This document shows positions 1 to 10,226 of a stretch of DNA of 64,000 nt, one piece after another (within the stretch, counting starts at the first letter, position 1; each line of letters opens with the position of its first letter). The position numbers were made by a program, and so were the translations under genes. The notes under the pieces are model-generated. The model had not been told where the DNA came from and ran no database searches. It worked only from the letters and a program-made list of their open reading frames with translations. The stretch is from Rhizobium sp. SL42. GTDB taxonomy: Bacteria > Pseudomonadota > Alphaproteobacteria > Rhizobiales > Rhizobiaceae. The DNA is taken from positions 758,001 through 822,000 of the forward strand of contig NZ_CP063397.1 in assembly GCF_021729845.1 (NCBI RefSeq), in the 5' to 3' direction.

Positions 1-2
1 GT

Positions 3-128
3 TCGGCGCTTTATCTTCTCTCGGACATGTCGCGCGGTGTGACCGGTGAAATCCACTACGTGGATGCGGGCTACAACGTCACATCGATGCCTGCGCTGGA
101 TGTTCTCGCCAGTGCGGACAGCGAATAA
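3..128 (+). CDS. fabI: enoyl-[acyl-carrier-protein] reductase, C-terminal fragment
   Basis: Only the last 41 codons lie in the window; the 5' part is outside. The visible residues (SALYLLSD, RGVTGEIHYVDAGYN) are the classic C-terminal end of FabI, the NAD(P)H-dependent short-chain dehydrogenase that performs the last reduction in each round of fatty acid elongation. The VDAGYN motif shapes the end of the Rossmann core near the substrate pocket. The tail is a few residues longer than in E. coli. In rhizobia fabI often ends an irr-fabA-fabB-fabI cluster next to pnp, which fits the neighbourhood here. Family identity is fairly sure; which FabI paralogue it is cannot be told from the fragment. 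Confidence 0.85.
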   Translation, partial: SALYLLSDMSRGVTGEIHYVDAGYNVTSMPALDVLASADSE

Positions 129-133
129 GGGGT

Positions 134-168
134 AAAAAAAGCCTGGCGCGTCTCGTAACGCGCCAGGC
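134..168 (-). terminator. intrinsic terminator, minus orientation
   Basis: A perfect 10-bp stem (141-150 with 159-168) closes an 8-nt loop. On the minus strand it is followed by a run of seven T (134-140), so it ends transcription of the small HTH gene that stops at 206. On the plus strand the same hairpin lies just after fabI but has no T-run, so it could only stabilise that 3' end. Confidence 0.8.
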
Positions 169-205
169 ATTCAGTCGGAAGGTCCGCTAGCCGATGGGAG
201 ATCGG

Positions 206-469
206 CTACTCCGAATGAGATTTATCCGAGTGATCGATTGCGCCGATCAACATTGCGATGCTTACGGCATGCATGAGATTGCTGGCATTCAGCTTGATCC
301 GTGCCGACGTCAACGCCACATCGATATCCGCGCGCGATAGAGCCAAGCCATTTCCGGCTTCGTCAGGCTTCTTGCCTTCGGCAACCAGCGTCAGGCAGTG
401 TATTTCACGATCTGTAAGCATCGGAGAAATCAGCCGATCTCCGATCGCCATATGGGTGTCGGTCATCAT
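206..469 (-). CDS. small stand-alone LuxR/GerE-type HTH protein
   Basis: This reads as about 87 residues (ATG at 469; an in-frame GTG at 499 would add 10). The central part (LTDREIHCLTLVAEGKK ... ARIKLNASNLMHAVSIAMLIG) aligns by eye with a GerE/LuxR DNA-binding domain: the LT.RE entry, the recognition helix region, and the KL..N...AV exit helix. There is no receiver or autoinducer-binding domain, so almost the whole protein is the HTH unit. The turn position usually holding EIA reads DEAGNG, so DNA binding may be altered. It is monocistronic with its own terminator at 134-168. Regulatory target unknown. Confidence 0.65.
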   Translation of the reverse strand: MMTDTHMAIGDRLISPMLTDREIHCLTLVAEGKKPDEAGNGLALSRADIDVALTSARIKLNASNLMHAVSIAMLIGAIDHSDKSHSE

Positions 470-681
470 TTTCTTTATGCCGGGAAGGTAAAGCCACACA
501 AGACGGAAGGGCTCAACCCGCTCGTCAACACGGCCGCCTTATAAACCAACCAGCCGTAAAGTATTTATCCCCGCGCGCCAAAGTCTTATCCTTTGGTGCA
601 AGCCAGTGTGATTGCTTGGGGGGAGGCTTGAGCCGAAACTCTATTTCGCGGCACAATGGCTTTTTTGTCAAGACCTTAAGC

Positions 682-1710
682 TTATGCCGACTTTCGCTCG
701 CGCACCTCGGTTGGCGTGTGACCGAACCATCGGGTGACCGATCGCGTGAAGGCGCTGGGCGCGGAATAACCCAGGCGGTAGCAGATTTCGGAGATCGGCA
801 GCTCGCTTTCCGTCAGCAGGTTGAAGCTGACGTCGCGGCGAATGCTGTCCCGAAGATCATTCATGCTCGTGCCATGCTGGGCCAGCCTTCTTTGGAAGGT
901 CCGCTCCGACAGGCCGAAATAGGGCGCAATGTCAGACAGCGGATATTCGCCATCGCAGACATGCAGAAGCAGATAGTGGCGTACCTGGTCGAGAAAGTCG
1001 CCATCCATGTCGAGCGTGGCGGGCCGGGCTGCCCGACATTGCGTATCCATCAGTTCGTGCAGCCGCTTGTCGCCGGACGGATTGACCGCCTCCAGAAAAC
1101 TGGTCGGGAACCGGATGCAGTTCATCCGCTGGCCAAAACTGACTTTCCGGGTGAGGCACTCCCGAAACGGCTGGATATTCCTTGGCCTCGGTCTCTCCAA
1201 CTCGATTTCGACATGATCTGTCACCGGGCCGGCAAGATCACGCGCGCGCTGCATGACAAGTGCTACGGACATATCGACATACTGATCGCGTTTCACGATG
1301 ATCGGCGCAAATGTCCATGAAAGAAGCGCGCCACGCTCGTCGATCGACAGCCGCGAATAGCTCGTATGGGTCACATACTGAATATGTGCATCAAGGAAGC
1401 GAACGAAGTCGAGACCTGTCGGTGCAGACAACAGTCCGTAGCCGAAGGCGCCGGTCGAACCCGGCTCGTAGGCTCGGACGCTGACAAGGCCGAATGCCTC
1501 GTCATCGGAAAGCAGCGCACAGGCTTCCAGGAGCCTGCACAGGCGATCAAGGCTGATGCGGGCAGTCATGCTCTGGAAACAGTCAGGATTGATGTCCAGC
1601 GCCTTGCAAATCGGCACGATATCTATGCCGTAGCTCTGGGCGTGAACCACTACGGCCGAGGCAAGGCCCGCGACCGTCGTCAGTTCATCGGTCAGATTTT
1701 TTTGCGGCAT
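682..1710 (-). CDS. AraC-family transcriptional regulator with arabinose-binding-like N-domain
   Basis: 342 residues from ATG 1710 (an AGG lies nine bases upstream; the longer reading from a TTG at 1749 lacks a ribosome site). The first ~200 residues resemble the PF12625-type ligand-binding domain found in OruR/ArgR-like AraC regulators. The last ~90 residues carry the double HTH: PLSDIAPYFGLSERTFQRRL for the first and ISEICYRLGYSAPSAFTRSV for the second, ending in the usual FGHTPTEVR. It probably controls an amino-acid or small-metabolite pathway, but no adjacent target operon is apparent. The family call is firm; the ligand is unknown. Confidence 0.85.
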   Translation of the reverse strand: MPQKNLTDELTTVAGLASAVVVHAQSYGIDIVPICKALDINPDCFQSMTARISLDRLCRLLEACALLSDDEAFGLVSVRAYEPGSTGAFGYGLLSAPTGLDFVRFLDAHIQYVTHTSYSRLSIDERGALLSWTFAPIIVKRDQYVDMSVALVMQRARDLAGPVTDHVEIELERPRPRNIQPFRECLTRKVSFGQRMNCIRFPTSFLEAVNPSGDKRLHELMDTQCRAARPATLDMDGDFLDQVRHYLLLHVCDGEYPLSDIAPYFGLSERTFQRRLAQHGTSMNDLRDSIRRDVSFNLLTESELPISEICYRLGYSAPSAFTRSVTRWFGHTPTEVRERKSA

Positions 1711-1832
1711 TGGAAAGCCTGGCGCCGAAGGGAAAGAGCTTGGCGTCAAAAGCTAAGTCAAGACACTGCGCGAGTCGAGTGCGGCGGTCGCGGAAGATAT
1801 CAATCTCCCGTGACCAGATACGAAAGTATGAA

Positions 1833-2849
1833 CTAGCGTTTCGCCCAAAGGACCTTGAAGCGAGCGTTGCGGCAGGTTTCTCCATGCTGCTTGAAGTTGG
1901 CAGCAAGCACGGCCTCGTAGGACAAGCCGCGATTCGCGACCAGAAGCAGTTCGCCGCCATTGCGCAGTGCCTCGGCCGCGGCCTTGATCATCGCTTCACC
2001 GATGGATGGTTCTGCGGCGTGCCCTTCATGGAAAGGCGGGTTCATGATCACCAGATCATATTTCTCCTTCGCCGGCTCGTTGCCGAGATCCTGCCAGAAG
2101 AAACGCGTCGTCAGCCTCGGGCAGTTGGTCGCGAGGTTTCTGCGGGCGTGTTCCAGCGCGTCATGGCTGGCCTCGAAAAGATCGATGCGATTGGTGCGCG
2201 GCGACTTTTCGGCAAGCATGACGGAAAGATAGCCCCAGCCCGCACCAAAGTCGGCAGCGTTGCCGTCGAAATTTGTCGGAAGTCGGCTTGCCAGAAGCTC
2301 CGAGCCCCCATCGACATGCGCGTGCGAGAACAGGCCGGCACGGGTCTCGAAACGACCGTCCACGATGACCGGCTTGGCCTGCAGCGCAGCGATCGCGGCG
2401 GACGCATCCTCAGGCACGGTAAACCAGACTGCGACGCCGTGATACTTCGGCATCGATTCCGGCTCGAAGCCCAGGCGATCGAGCTGTTTGCGCAATGGCT
2501 GAACGCCGTCTTCCTTGGCGCCTGCGATCACGACGAGGCCACCAGCCCTGACGCGCTTCAGCGCTTCGGCAACACGGTCTTCATTGATGCCCTTGTGCTT
2601 GTCGCACAGGATCAGCGCACCATCGAAGTCATCGCCTTCTGCGACAGGAACGGGCGCCTGGTGTGCGGCTTCCAGTCGGCGAAAATCGGGGCGGAAGCCC
2701 TGAACCACAGTCAGGTCCGCGGCAAATCCGTCGGGCTTGGCAAAGCCTGCTTCTGCGCCGAGAAAGAGGTAGCGGGTACCTTCGCCCGGCAGCGCGATGG
2801 TTTCCGTCACGAACGGATGGAACAGTGTCTTCAGCGTTTCGCGGCTCAT
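1833..2849 (-). CDS. rsmC: class I SAM-dependent methyltransferase, RsmC-like (16S rRNA m2G)
   Basis: 338 residues, ATG start with AAAGGGG eight bases upstream. The layout is that of RsmC/RlmG: a degenerate N-terminal methyltransferase-like half without SAM motifs and a C-terminal catalytic half. The SAM-binding motif I reads DFGAGWGY (about 200-207) and the N6/N2-guanine methylase motif IV reads NPPFHEG (about 270-276). RsmC methylates G1207 of 16S rRNA in E. coli; the same reaction is likely but other rRNA guanines are possible. It follows pnp on the same strand but is separated by a strong terminator (2928-2955), so it is probably transcribed alone. Confidence 0.8.
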   Translation of the reverse strand: MSRETLKTLFHPFVTETIALPGEGTRYLFLGAEAGFAKPDGFAADLTVVQGFRPDFRRLEAAHQAPVPVAEGDDFDGALILCDKHKGINEDRVAEALKRVRAGGLVVIAGAKEDGVQPLRKQLDRLGFEPESMPKYHGVAVWFTVPEDASAAIAALQAKPVIVDGRFETRAGLFSHAHVDGGSELLASRLPTNFDGNAADFGAGWGYLSVMLAEKSPRTNRIDLFEASHDALEHARRNLATNCPRLTTRFFWQDLGNEPAKEKYDLVIMNPPFHEGHAAEPSIGEAMIKAAAEALRNGGELLLVANRGLSYEAVLAANFKQHGETCRNARFKVLWAKR

Positions 2850-2927
2850 GTCGAGGCCCCTTTAGAGCAGTTCAGGGAAGGGCGCCGGGCCTCTTCGGGT
2901 GAAGACTGCGTCAAACAATCGGATAAC

Positions 2928-2955
2928 AAAAAAGGCGCGGAAGTTATTCCGCGCC
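2928..2955 (-). terminator. intrinsic terminator after pnp
   Basis: A 9-bp GC-rich stem (2934-2942 with 2947-2955) with a 4-base loop is followed on the minus strand by six T (2928-2933). It lies 22 bases after the pnp stop codon, before rsmC, and marks the end of the long translation operon. Confidence 0.9.
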
Positions 2956-2977
2956 TCTGGATCAGCAGGAAGCGCGC

Positions 2978-5119
2978 TTATTCAGCGGCTTCGCCACCTT
3001 CGCTCTTCTTTTCGACAACTTCCTTGCCGGTCGTCTGGTCGACGGCCTTCATGGACAGGCGAACCTTGCCGCGCTCGTCGAAGCCCATCAGCTTGACCCA
3101 GACCTTGTCGCCTTCCTTGACGACGTCAGAGGTCTTGGCAACACGCTCGGAAGCGAGCTGAGAGATGTGCACGAGGCCGTCACGCGAACCGAAGAAGTTG
3201 ACGAAGGCGCCGAAGTCGGCGGTCTTCACAACGGTACCTTCGTAGACAACGCCGACTTCCGGCTCGGCCACGATCGAATGGATCCACTTGCGGGCGGCTT
3301 CGATTTCCTTGCCGGAGGCAGAGGCGATCTTCACGGTGCCGTCGTCTTCGATGTTGATCTTGGCGCCGGTCTTTTCGACGATTTCGCGGATGACCTTGCC
3401 GCCCGAACCGATGACTTCACGGATCTTGTCGACCGGAATGTTCATCACTTCGATGCGCGGTGCGAATTCACCGAGCTGCGAACGGCCTTCGCTGATGGCG
3501 TTGGCCATTTCGCCGAGGATGTGCTTGCGACCACCCTGAGCCTGCTCCAGAGCCACCTTCATGATCTCCTCGGTGATACCGGCGATCTTGATGTCCATCT
3601 GCAGCGAGGTGATGCCGTCGGCAGTACCGGCAACCTTGAAGTCCATGTCGCCGAGGTGATCTTCGTCGCCGAGGATGTCGGAGAGAACCGCAAAGCGCTC
3701 GCCTTCGAGGATCAGGCCCATGGCAATACCGGCAACCGGCTTTGCCAGCGGAACGCCGGCGTCCATCAGGGCGAGCGAGGTGCCGCAAACGGTTGCCATC
3801 GAGGAGGAGCCGTTCGACTCGGTGATCTCGGAGACGACGCGCAGCGTGTAGGGGAACTGTTCAGCCGACGGCAGCATCGGACGGATGGCGCGCCATGCGA
3901 GCTTGCCGTGACCGATTTCGCGACGGCCCGGCGAACCCATGCGGCCGGTTTCGCCAACCGAGTAGGGAGGGAAGTTGTAATGGAGCAGGAAGCGCTCCTT
4001 GTACATGCCGGTCAGGCTGTCGACATACTGCTCGTCTTCGCCGGTGCCGAGCGTGGCAACGACGATGGCCTGGGTTTCGCCGCGGGTAAACAGCGCAGAG
4101 CCATGTGTACGCGGCAGGATGCCGACTTCAGAGATGATCGCACGAACGGTCGACAGGTCGCGGCCGTCGATGCGGCTCTTGGTGTCGAGGATGTTCCAGC
4201 GGACGATCTTTGCCTGCAGGTGCTTGAAGGTCGCGCCGATGACTTCGGCGGTGTACTTCGGCTCAACGCCCTCAGGGAAGAAGTGTGCCTTCACCTTCGC
4301 CTTGACGGCGTCGACGGCTGCATAACGTTCAGCCTTCTGGGTGTTCTTGTAGGCAGCGCGCAGTTCGGCTTCGAAATGCTTGAGCATCTCGGCTTCGAGC
4401 TCGGAATGATCTTCCGGCTGGAAATCGCGCGGTTCCTTGGCAGCCACTTCGGCAAGCTTGATGATCGCGTCGATGACCGGCTGGAAACCCTTGTGGCCGA
4501 ACATGACGGCGCCGAGCATGATTTCTTCGTTGAGTTCCTTGGCTTCCGATTCAACCATCAGGACGGCGTCCTGGGTGCCGGCAACGACGAGGTCGAGTAC
4601 GGACTCGTCCATTTCGTCCAGATGCGGGTTCAGAACGTATTCGCCGTTGATGTAGCCGACGCGTGCGCCGCCGACCGGACCCATGAACGGGACGCCGGAA
4701 AGGGTCAGGGCTGCCGAGGCGGCAACCATCGACAATACGTCCGGATCGTTTTCAAGGTCGTGCTGGACGACGGTGACGACGACCTGGGTGTCGTTCTTGT
4801 AGCCTTCCGGGAACAGCGGGCGGATCGGACGGTCGATCAGGCGGGAAACCAGCGTTTCCTTTTCCGACGGACGGCCTTCGCGCTTGAAATAGCCGCCGGG
4901 GATCTTGCCGGCGGCATAGGTCTTTTCCTGGTAGTTGACGGTGAGCGGGAAGAAGTCCTGGCCCGGCTTCGGTGCCTTGGCCGAAACGACGGTGGCGAGA
5001 ACGACGGTTTCGCCGTAGGTGGCCAGAACGGCGCCGTCAGCCTGACGGGCGATCTTGCCGGTTTCGAGCTTCAGCGGGCGGCCTGCCCACTCGATTTCAA
5101 CGCTGTGAGTATCAAACAT
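2978..5119 (-). CDS. pnp: polyribonucleotide nucleotidyltransferase (PNPase)
   Basis: 713 residues from ATG 5119, preceded by AAGGACAAG; an in-frame start at 5215 adds 32 residues without homologous character. It has two RNase PH domains joined by an alpha-helical linker, then a KH domain ([15 protein letters not shown], around residue 570) and an S1 domain ([20 protein letters not shown], around 630). PNPase degrades RNA 3' to 5' by phosphorolysis and works with RNase E in the degradosome. It lies downstream of rpsO in the conserved order, with a terminator and a long leader between them. In enterobacteria that leader is an RNase III/PNPase autoregulation site. Confidence 0.97.
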   Translation of the reverse strand: MFDTHSVEIEWAGRPLKLETGKIARQADGAVLATYGETVVLATVVSAKAPKPGQDFFPLTVNYQEKTYAAGKIPGGYFKREGRPSEKETLVSRLIDRPIRPLFPEGYKNDTQVVVTVVQHDLENDPDVLSMVAASAALTLSGVPFMGPVGGARVGYINGEYVLNPHLDEMDESVLDLVVAGTQDAVLMVESEAKELNEEIMLGAVMFGHKGFQPVIDAIIKLAEVAAKEPRDFQPEDHSELEAEMLKHFEAELRAAYKNTQKAERYAAVDAVKAKVKAHFFPEGVEPKYTAEVIGATFKHLQAKIVRWNILDTKSRIDGRDLSTVRAIISEVGILPRTHGSALFTRGETQAIVVATLGTGEDEQYVDSLTGMYKERFLLHYNFPPYSVGETGRMGSPGRREIGHGKLAWRAIRPMLPSAEQFPYTLRVVSEITESNGSSSMATVCGTSLALMDAGVPLAKPVAGIAMGLILEGERFAVLSDILGDEDHLGDMDFKVAGTADGITSLQMDIKIAGITEEIMKVALEQAQGGRKHILGEMANAISEGRSQLGEFAPRIEVMNIPVDKIREVIGSGGKVIREIVEKTGAKINIEDDGTVKIASASGKEIEAARKWIHSIVAEPEVGVVYEGTVVKTADFGAFVNFFGSRDGLVHISQLASERVAKTSDVVKEGDKVWVKLMGFDERGKVRLSMKAVDQTTGKEVVEKKSEGGEAAE

Positions 5120-5464
5120 CTCTTGTCCTTCATCCACGGAGTGCCCTTGCACAAATAGACGAACGGTCCAGAAGGAACCAACGTCTCCGCGGAAATTCTG
5201 ACACATCACGGGCAAGACAGCGGGAGGCTTTCGGGTGTCGCGAACGGATCTGTTTCCGACCGCTCAGTCCATCTGACGCCAGATCTCTGGCGAAAGCATC
5301 CGGCAATCCTGCCCCATGACAGGTCATCGGTTGGTATTTGCAGCACCGGTCATCCGGACTGCCTTTCATGCGCTTCGATCACGATGACAATCTGTCGAAG
5401 TCCAGGGACCTGTGTCCCAAAAGAGGCCGGCGGATCTTCATCCGAAGATCCGCCGGAAACTGTT
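5120..5464. other. 345-bp rpsO-pnp intergenic region / pnp leader
   Basis: No gene is supported here. On the minus strand it holds the rpsO terminator (5427-5456), a short hairpin with stem GGGAC/GTCCC at 5404-5417, and then about 280 bases of pnp leader ending with the pnp ribosome site. A downstream promoter for pnp is plausible, but I could not pick a convincing -35/-10 pair. Confidence 0.6.
5418..5456 (-). terminator. intrinsic terminator after rpsO
   Basis: A perfect 13-bp stem (5427-5439 with 5444-5456) with a 4-base loop begins eight bases after the rpsO stop. On the minus strand it runs into CCTCTTTT. It probably attenuates read-through from rpsO into pnp. Confidence 0.85.
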
Positions 5465-5734
5465 TTAGCGGCGGATGCCCAGAGCAGCGATGATCTTGCT
5501 GTAGCGGGCTTCATCCTTCTTCTTGACATAGTCAAGAAGCGAACGGCGTGTCGAAACCATCGTCAGAAGGCCACGGCGGGAGTGGTTGTCCTTCTTGTGA
5601 CCCTTGAAGTGTTCCGTCAGGTTGTTGATCCGCTCGGTCAGGATCGCAACCTGGACTTCCGGAGAACCGGTATCGCCTTCGTTGATCGCGTATTCCTTGA
5701 TGAGGGCAGCCTTGCGTTCTGCAGTAATCGACAT
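5465..5734 (-). CDS. rpsO: 30S ribosomal protein S15
   Basis: 89 residues, the standard S15 length. The signature stretch ([20 protein letters not shown] ... [12 protein letters not shown]) binds the 16S rRNA central-domain three-way junction and the S6/S18 platform. The start is MSITAERKA with AAAGGATTTACG upstream. The gene follows truB by about 150 bases on the minus strand and precedes pnp, the conserved order in proteobacteria. Confidence 0.98.
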   Translation of the reverse strand: MSITAERKAALIKEYAINEGDTGSPEVQVAILTERINNLTEHFKGHKKDNHSRRGLLTMVSTRRSLLDYVKKKDEARYSKIIAALGIRR

Positions 5735-5886
5735 CGTAAATCCTTTCTAGAATTTATGAGAAAAAGGTCGCCCAATGCCGAGATGTCGTTCAGCAATGGC
5801 CATGAATGCAGGCGCATAAGCGCCAGCTGGTGCCGCCTATACTCCATTCCCCTTTGAAAGGGAAGAGCGGACGTTTTTCGGTGATT

Positions 5887-6816
5887 TCAGTTGAACACCC
5901 GTCGTGGATGAAACTCGCCGCCGGCAATCTCGCCGATTGCAACCAGCTTGCTTCCCGACAGCGCGACAGCCTCCGGTTCGGCAACCGGAGCGTCTCGGCC
6001 CCGTACGATGATCGGATTGCCCATGCGCAGGCGATGCGCCTGGTCCTCGGTGATGCGGATCTGTGGCAGGGCCGATAGTGCCTCGCTCGTGTCGACGATG
6101 AAGGCATCGAGTGCCTCGAGCCGGGCATCGCGGTCCTCGATGGCCTCAAGCGCCACCAGCTCCGCAAGCGGCACCATCATCTCTTCGGCAAACGGCGCGA
6201 CAAACGAGCGACGCAGGCTCGAGATATGGCCGTAGCAGCCGAGATCGCGTCCGAGATCCCGGGCGATCGACCGCACATAGGTGCCCTTGCCGCATTCCAC
6301 TTCGAAATGCGCCCTGTCGGTTTCCACGTTCAGCAAGGTCAGGCGGAAGACTTCAACCTCGCGCGACGGAATTTCCACCGTCTCGCCTTCGCGGGCGAGG
6401 TCGTAGGCCCGCTCGCCGGCAATCTTGATGGCGGAAAACTGTGGCGGGATCTGGTTGATCACGCCGGTATAGTTCGGCAGCAGCGCGCGGATGTCGTCTT
6501 CGCTCGGCCGCTTGTCGGATGTCCGGGTCGCTTCGCCTTCAAGATCGTCCGTCGAGCGTTCCTCGCCCCAGGTCACGGTGAATTCATAGATCTTGCGGCC
6601 GTCCATGACATAGGGAACGGTCTTGGTCGCATCGCCAAGCGCGATCGGCAACATGCCGGAGGCGAGTGGATCGAGCGTGCCGGCATGGCCGGCCTTCTGG
6701 GCGTTGAACAGCCATTTGATCTTGCCGACGGCTTCGGTGGAACCGAAGTCTACGGGTTTGTCGAGAACGAGCCAGCCGGAAATCGGGCGACCCTTGGGTT
6801 TTCTGGGTTTGGACAT
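5887..6816 (-). CDS. truB: tRNA pseudouridine(55) synthase
   Basis: 309 residues. TruB isomerises U55 in the T-psi-C loop of tRNAs. The catalytic aspartate is visible in [12 protein letters not shown] (Asp49), preceded by the GWLVLDKP entry motif, with the [13 protein letters not shown] strand later in the protein. The C-terminal PUA-like part is present. It starts six bases after the rbfA stop, so the two are almost certainly co-transcribed and probably translationally coupled. Confidence 0.96.
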   Translation of the reverse strand: MSKPRKPKGRPISGWLVLDKPVDFGSTEAVGKIKWLFNAQKAGHAGTLDPLASGMLPIALGDATKTVPYVMDGRKIYEFTVTWGEERSTDDLEGEATRTSDKRPSEDDIRALLPNYTGVINQIPPQFSAIKIAGERAYDLAREGETVEIPSREVEVFRLTLLNVETDRAHFEVECGKGTYVRSIARDLGRDLGCYGHISSLRRSFVAPFAEEMMVPLAELVALEAIEDRDARLEALDAFIVDTSEALSALPQIRITEDQAHRLRMGNPIIVRGRDAPVAEPEAVALSGSKLVAIGEIAGGEFHPRRVFN

Positions 6817-6822
6817 TGTCTC

Positions 6823-7236
6823 TTATTCTTGTTCGTCGTCTGCACTGTTGGCGGCAAGGTCACGCTGGACCTCCGGCGAGCGCAGCAGCGCATCGATTTT
6901 CTGGTAGTTGTCGAAGCTGGTGTCGTCGCGAAAACGCACCTCGGGCATATGCTTCAACTGGCGAAGCTGGCTGCCGATCCGCCCCCGGATGTATTTGGCA
7001 TGACGGTTCAGGGCGTCGATGATGCTGGTATGGTCGCTGACCCCCAGCGGGGCCACAAAGGCCGTCGCGATCCTCAGGTCGGTGGACATCCGCACTTCCG
7101 AAATGGAGATGACCGTCCGTTCGATCAGATCATCGCGTACATCGCCACGCTGCAGGACCTGAGTGATGGCGGCGCGCACCTGCTCGCCGACGCGCAGCAT
7201 GCGCTGCGTGGGAGCTGAAGAGTTTGCTTTGCTCAT
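6823..7236 (-). CDS. rbfA: 30S ribosome-binding factor A
   Basis: 137 residues from ATG 7236 (AAAGGGC upstream; the longer reading to 7362 adds 42 residues unlike the family). The core is the KH-like fold of Rbf[19 protein letters not shown] at the N-terminus and the conserved FVAPLG and [14 protein letters not shown] stretches. RbfA binds immature 30S subunits near the 16S 5' helix and is needed for cold-tolerant late maturation. It sits between infB and truB in the standard order. Confidence 0.95.
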   Translation of the reverse strand: MSKANSSAPTQRMLRVGEQVRAAITQVLQRGDVRDDLIERTVISISEVRMSTDLRIATAFVAPLGVSDHTSIIDALNRHAKYIRGRIGSQLRQLKHMPEVRFRDDTSFDNYQKIDALLRSPEVQRDLAANSADDEQE

Positions 7237-7416
7237 GGTCGTTTGCCCTTTCGCATTCAATGGGGTCCGAAGTTCCGGTTTTTCCCGGTCGCAATGCATC
7301 AGTTGGGAGAAGATACGATCGGCTGCAACAGCCGTTGCAGACCAATGGCCGCATTCAAACAAAGCGAGCGCCGGAAACCCGGCGCCCGTTCTCTATTTGT
7401 GACCGCAATCTCTGGA

Positions 7417-10125
7417 TCAGAGCGTACGGGTGATATGCTCCACGCGGAAGCACTCGATCGTGTCGCCGGCACGGATGTCTTCGTAGTTCTCGAAGGCCAT
7501 ACCGCATTCCTGACCCATCGGCACTTCGGCGACTTCGTCCTTGAAGCGCTTGAGTGTCTTGAGCTTGCCTTCGTGGATGACGACGTTGTCGCGCACCAGG
7601 CGCACGCCGGCACCACGTTCGACCTTGCCTTCGACGACGCGGCAACCCGCGACCTTGCCGGTCTTGGTGATGTTGAAGACTTCCAGGATTTCGGCATTGC
7701 CGAGGAAGGTTTCGCGACGTTCCGGAGACAGGAGGCCCGACATCGCTGCCTTCACGTCATCCACCAGATCGTAGATGATGTTGTAGTAGCGGATTTCAGA
7801 GCCCGCCCGTTCGGCCGCGGCGCGTGCCTGGACATTGGCACGAACGTTGAAGCCGATAATGGCGGCATTGGACGCCTCGGCAAGCGAGATGTCCGATTCT
7901 GTGATGGCACCTGCACCCGAATGAACGATGCGGGCACGCACTTCGTCGGTGCCGAGCTTGTCGAGCGAAGCGATGATCGCTTCGACCGAACCCTGCACGT
8001 CGCCCTTGATCACCAGCGGGAATTCCTTGAAACCGGTATTCTGCAGCTGGGTCATCATCTGTTCCAGCGAGCCGCGCTGACCCGACTGGCGGGCAGCGGC
8101 CTTGTCGCGGGCCAGACGCTGACGGTACTCGGAAATCTCGCGAGCACGGGCTTCATTTTCGACAACAGCGAACTTGTCGCCGGCAGCAGGCGTGCCCGAC
8201 AGGCCGAGCACCTCGACTGGCATTGCCGGACCGGCTTCCTTGACATGCGCGCCCTGGTCGTTGACCAGCGCACGAACGCGGCCCCACTGGTCGCCGGCCA
8301 CGATGATCTGGCCGGGCTTCAGCGTGCCCTTCTGGACCAGAACCGTTGCCACCGAGCCGCGACCGCGGTCGAGTTGGGCTTCGATGACCGTACCTTCGGC
8401 AGTCCGGTTCGGATCGGCCTTCAGGTCGAGAATTTCGGCCTGAAGAAGGACCGCTTCCAGCAGCTTGTCGAGGTTCAGCTTGTTCTTCGCCGAAACTTCG
8501 ACGTCTAGCACTTCACCGCCCATGGATTCGACGAAGACTTCGTGCTGCAGAAGCTGCTGACGAACCTTGTCCGGATTGGCTTCGTGCTTGTCGATCTTGT
8601 TGATCGCCACGATGATCGGAACGCCGGCAGCCTTTGCATGGCTGATCGACTCGATCGTCTGCGGCATCACGCTGTCGTCGGCAGCAACCACCAGGATGGC
8701 GATGTCGGTAGCCTGGGCGCCACGGGCACGCATCGCGGTGAATGCGGCGTGGCCGGGGGTGTCGATGAAGGTGATCTTCTGACCATTCTGTTCGACCTGA
8801 TAAGCACCGATATGCTGCGTAATGCCACCGGCTTCGCCGGAAACGACGCTGGTCTTGCGGATGGCGTCGAGCAGCGAGGTCTTGCCGTGGTCGACGTGAC
8901 CCATGATGGTCACGACCGGCGGACGCGATACCATTTCGCCTTCGTCGTCCTTCATGTTGAAGATGCCTTCTTCAACGTCGGATTCCGAAACGCGCTTGAC
9001 GGTATGGCCGAATTCGGTGGCGATCAGTTCAGCGAGGTCGGCGTCGATGACGTCGCCCGGCTTCATCATCTGACCTTCCTTCATCAGGTACTTGATGACG
9101 TCGACAGCGCGTTCGGACATGCGCTGCGACAGTTCCTGAATGGTGATGGTTTCCGGCAGGATGACCTCGCGCATGACCTTCTCGCGCGTTTCCTGCATCT
9201 GGCTGCGGCGGAACTTTTCCTGGCGGCGACGGGTCGCTGCCATCGAGCGGCCGCGTGCATTGCCATCGTCGTCAGTGCTCACCGTGGTGACCGTCAGCTT
9301 GCCACGGCGGCGGTCTTCCTCGACCTTCGGACGGGCAGGGACCTTGGCCGGAGCCGGAGCCACGACTTTGCCGCGACCCGGAATGACGCGAGCCGGCGCA
9401 CGATCTTCTTCATCGTCGGAGGCCTTGCGGCCACGCACGAAGCCTGGAGCCGCCGGAGCGGTCGGTGCAGCCGGACGCGTTTCGTTGGCAGGACGACCAG
9501 CCGCAGGCGAAGCGACAGCGGCAGGAGCCGTTTCGACCGGTGCTTCGGGTTGCGGTTCAGGCTGTGGCTCGGCGGCCCGGCGGGCGGCCTCCTCGGCCGC
9601 GACGATCGCTGCTGCCTCGGCTTCCCTCTGACGGCGGGCTTCATCTTCGGCGCGACGCTTGGCGTCCTCGACATCGCGTGCCTGTGCTTCAATCAGCGCG
9701 CGACGGCGGGCTTCCATCTCGCCGGCCGACAGGTCGTGCAATACGGCGCCGCGCGGACGTTCCGGCTGGCGGTTCTGCTGAGGGCGCTCGGGCTGGCGGT
9801 TGTTGTTCTGCTGCTGAACCGGGCGCTGGTGTTGCGGAGCCGGCGGCTGGACCCGAGGAGCGGGTGTCGGCGCAGGTGCAGGCGCTGCCGGCCGCGGTGG
9901 CTGAGCAACAGCCACCGGTGCGACAGGCTCAGGCGCCCGGACCGGCGTGATCGGCGGCTTTTCGTCCTGCGGCCGCGTCGGGCGCCGCTTCACGGTTTCG
10001 ACGACGACCGACTTCGTGCGGCCGCGCCCCATGTCCTGGCGTACGGTGCCCTGGCTCATCCCCGATGGCTTCAGGGTGAGCGTCTTTTTCACGCCGATGG
10101 TCTTGTCGTCTTTGTTGTCGGTCAT
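7417..10125 (-). CDS. infB: translation initiation factor IF-2
   Basis: 902 residues. The N-terminal ~300 residues are a Pro/Ala/Gln- and Arg/Glu-rich, low-complexity extension with a predicted coiled coil near 135-190, typical of alphaproteobacterial IF-2. The G domain begins near 402 with GHVDHGKT (409-416), then DTPGH and NKID for nucleotide binding, followed by domains II-IV that bind fMet-tRNA. IF-2 promotes initiator tRNA binding and subunit joining. It lies between the YlxR-L7Ae gene and rbfA on the minus strand. Confidence 0.97.
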   Translation of the reverse strand: MTDNKDDKTIGVKKTLTLKPSGMSQGTVRQDMGRGRTKSVVVETVKRRPTRPQDEKPPITPVRAPEPVAPVAVAQPPRPAAPAPAPTPAPRVQPPAPQHQRPVQQQNNNRQPERPQQNRQPERPRGAVLHDLSAGEMEARRRALIEAQARDVEDAKRRAEDEARRQREAEAAAIVAAEEAARRAAEPQPEPQPEAPVETAPAAVASPAAGRPANETRPAAPTAPAAPGFVRGRKASDDEEDRAPARVIPGRGKVVAPAPAKVPARPKVEEDRRRGKLTVTTVSTDDDGNARGRSMAATRRRQEKFRRSQMQETREKVMREVILPETITIQELSQRMSERAVDVIKYLMKEGQMMKPGDVIDADLAELIATEFGHTVKRVSESDVEEGIFNMKDDEGEMVSRPPVVTIMGHVDHGKTSLLDAIRKTSVVSGEAGGITQHIGAYQVEQNGQKITFIDTPGHAAFTAMRARGAQATDIAILVVAADDSVMPQTIESISHAKAAGVPIIVAINKIDKHEANPDKVRQQLLQHEVFVESMGGEVLDVEVSAKNKLNLDKLLEAVLLQAEILDLKADPNRTAEGTVIEAQLDRGRGSVATVLVQKGTLKPGQIIVAGDQWGRVRALVNDQGAHVKEAGPAMPVEVLGLSGTPAAGDKFAVVENEARAREISEYRQRLARDKAAARQSGQRGSLEQMMTQLQNTGFKEFPLVIKGDVQGSVEAIIASLDKLGTDEVRARIVHSGAGAITESDISLAEASNAAIIGFNVRANVQARAAAERAGSEIRYYNIIYDLVDDVKAAMSGLLSPERRETFLGNAEILEVFNITKTGKVAGCRVVEGKVERGAGVRLVRDNVVIHEGKLKTLKRFKDEVAEVPMGQECGMAFENYEDIRAGDTIECFRVEHITRTL

Positions 10126-10226
10126 TCCGTTCCCGTTCCTTCGAGCGAGGCCGGATGCCGAGCATCAGACCAAGCCGTTCACATACTGTCCTAAACCACG
10201 GAGGTCGGCCTTGGCCGATGACCGCG

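Noticed and set aside
643..672. TTGACA-like box with a CGAAAT -10 before the small HTH gene (minus strand)
   Set aside because: The spacing is right (17) but the -10 is poor and it lies about 170 bases upstream of the gene; not strong enough to list.
3167..5158. 663-codon open frame on the plus strand opposite pnp
   Set aside because: It is exactly antisense to pnp; the Asp/Val/Gly-rich composition is what the complement of high-GC coding sequence gives, and no domain is visible.
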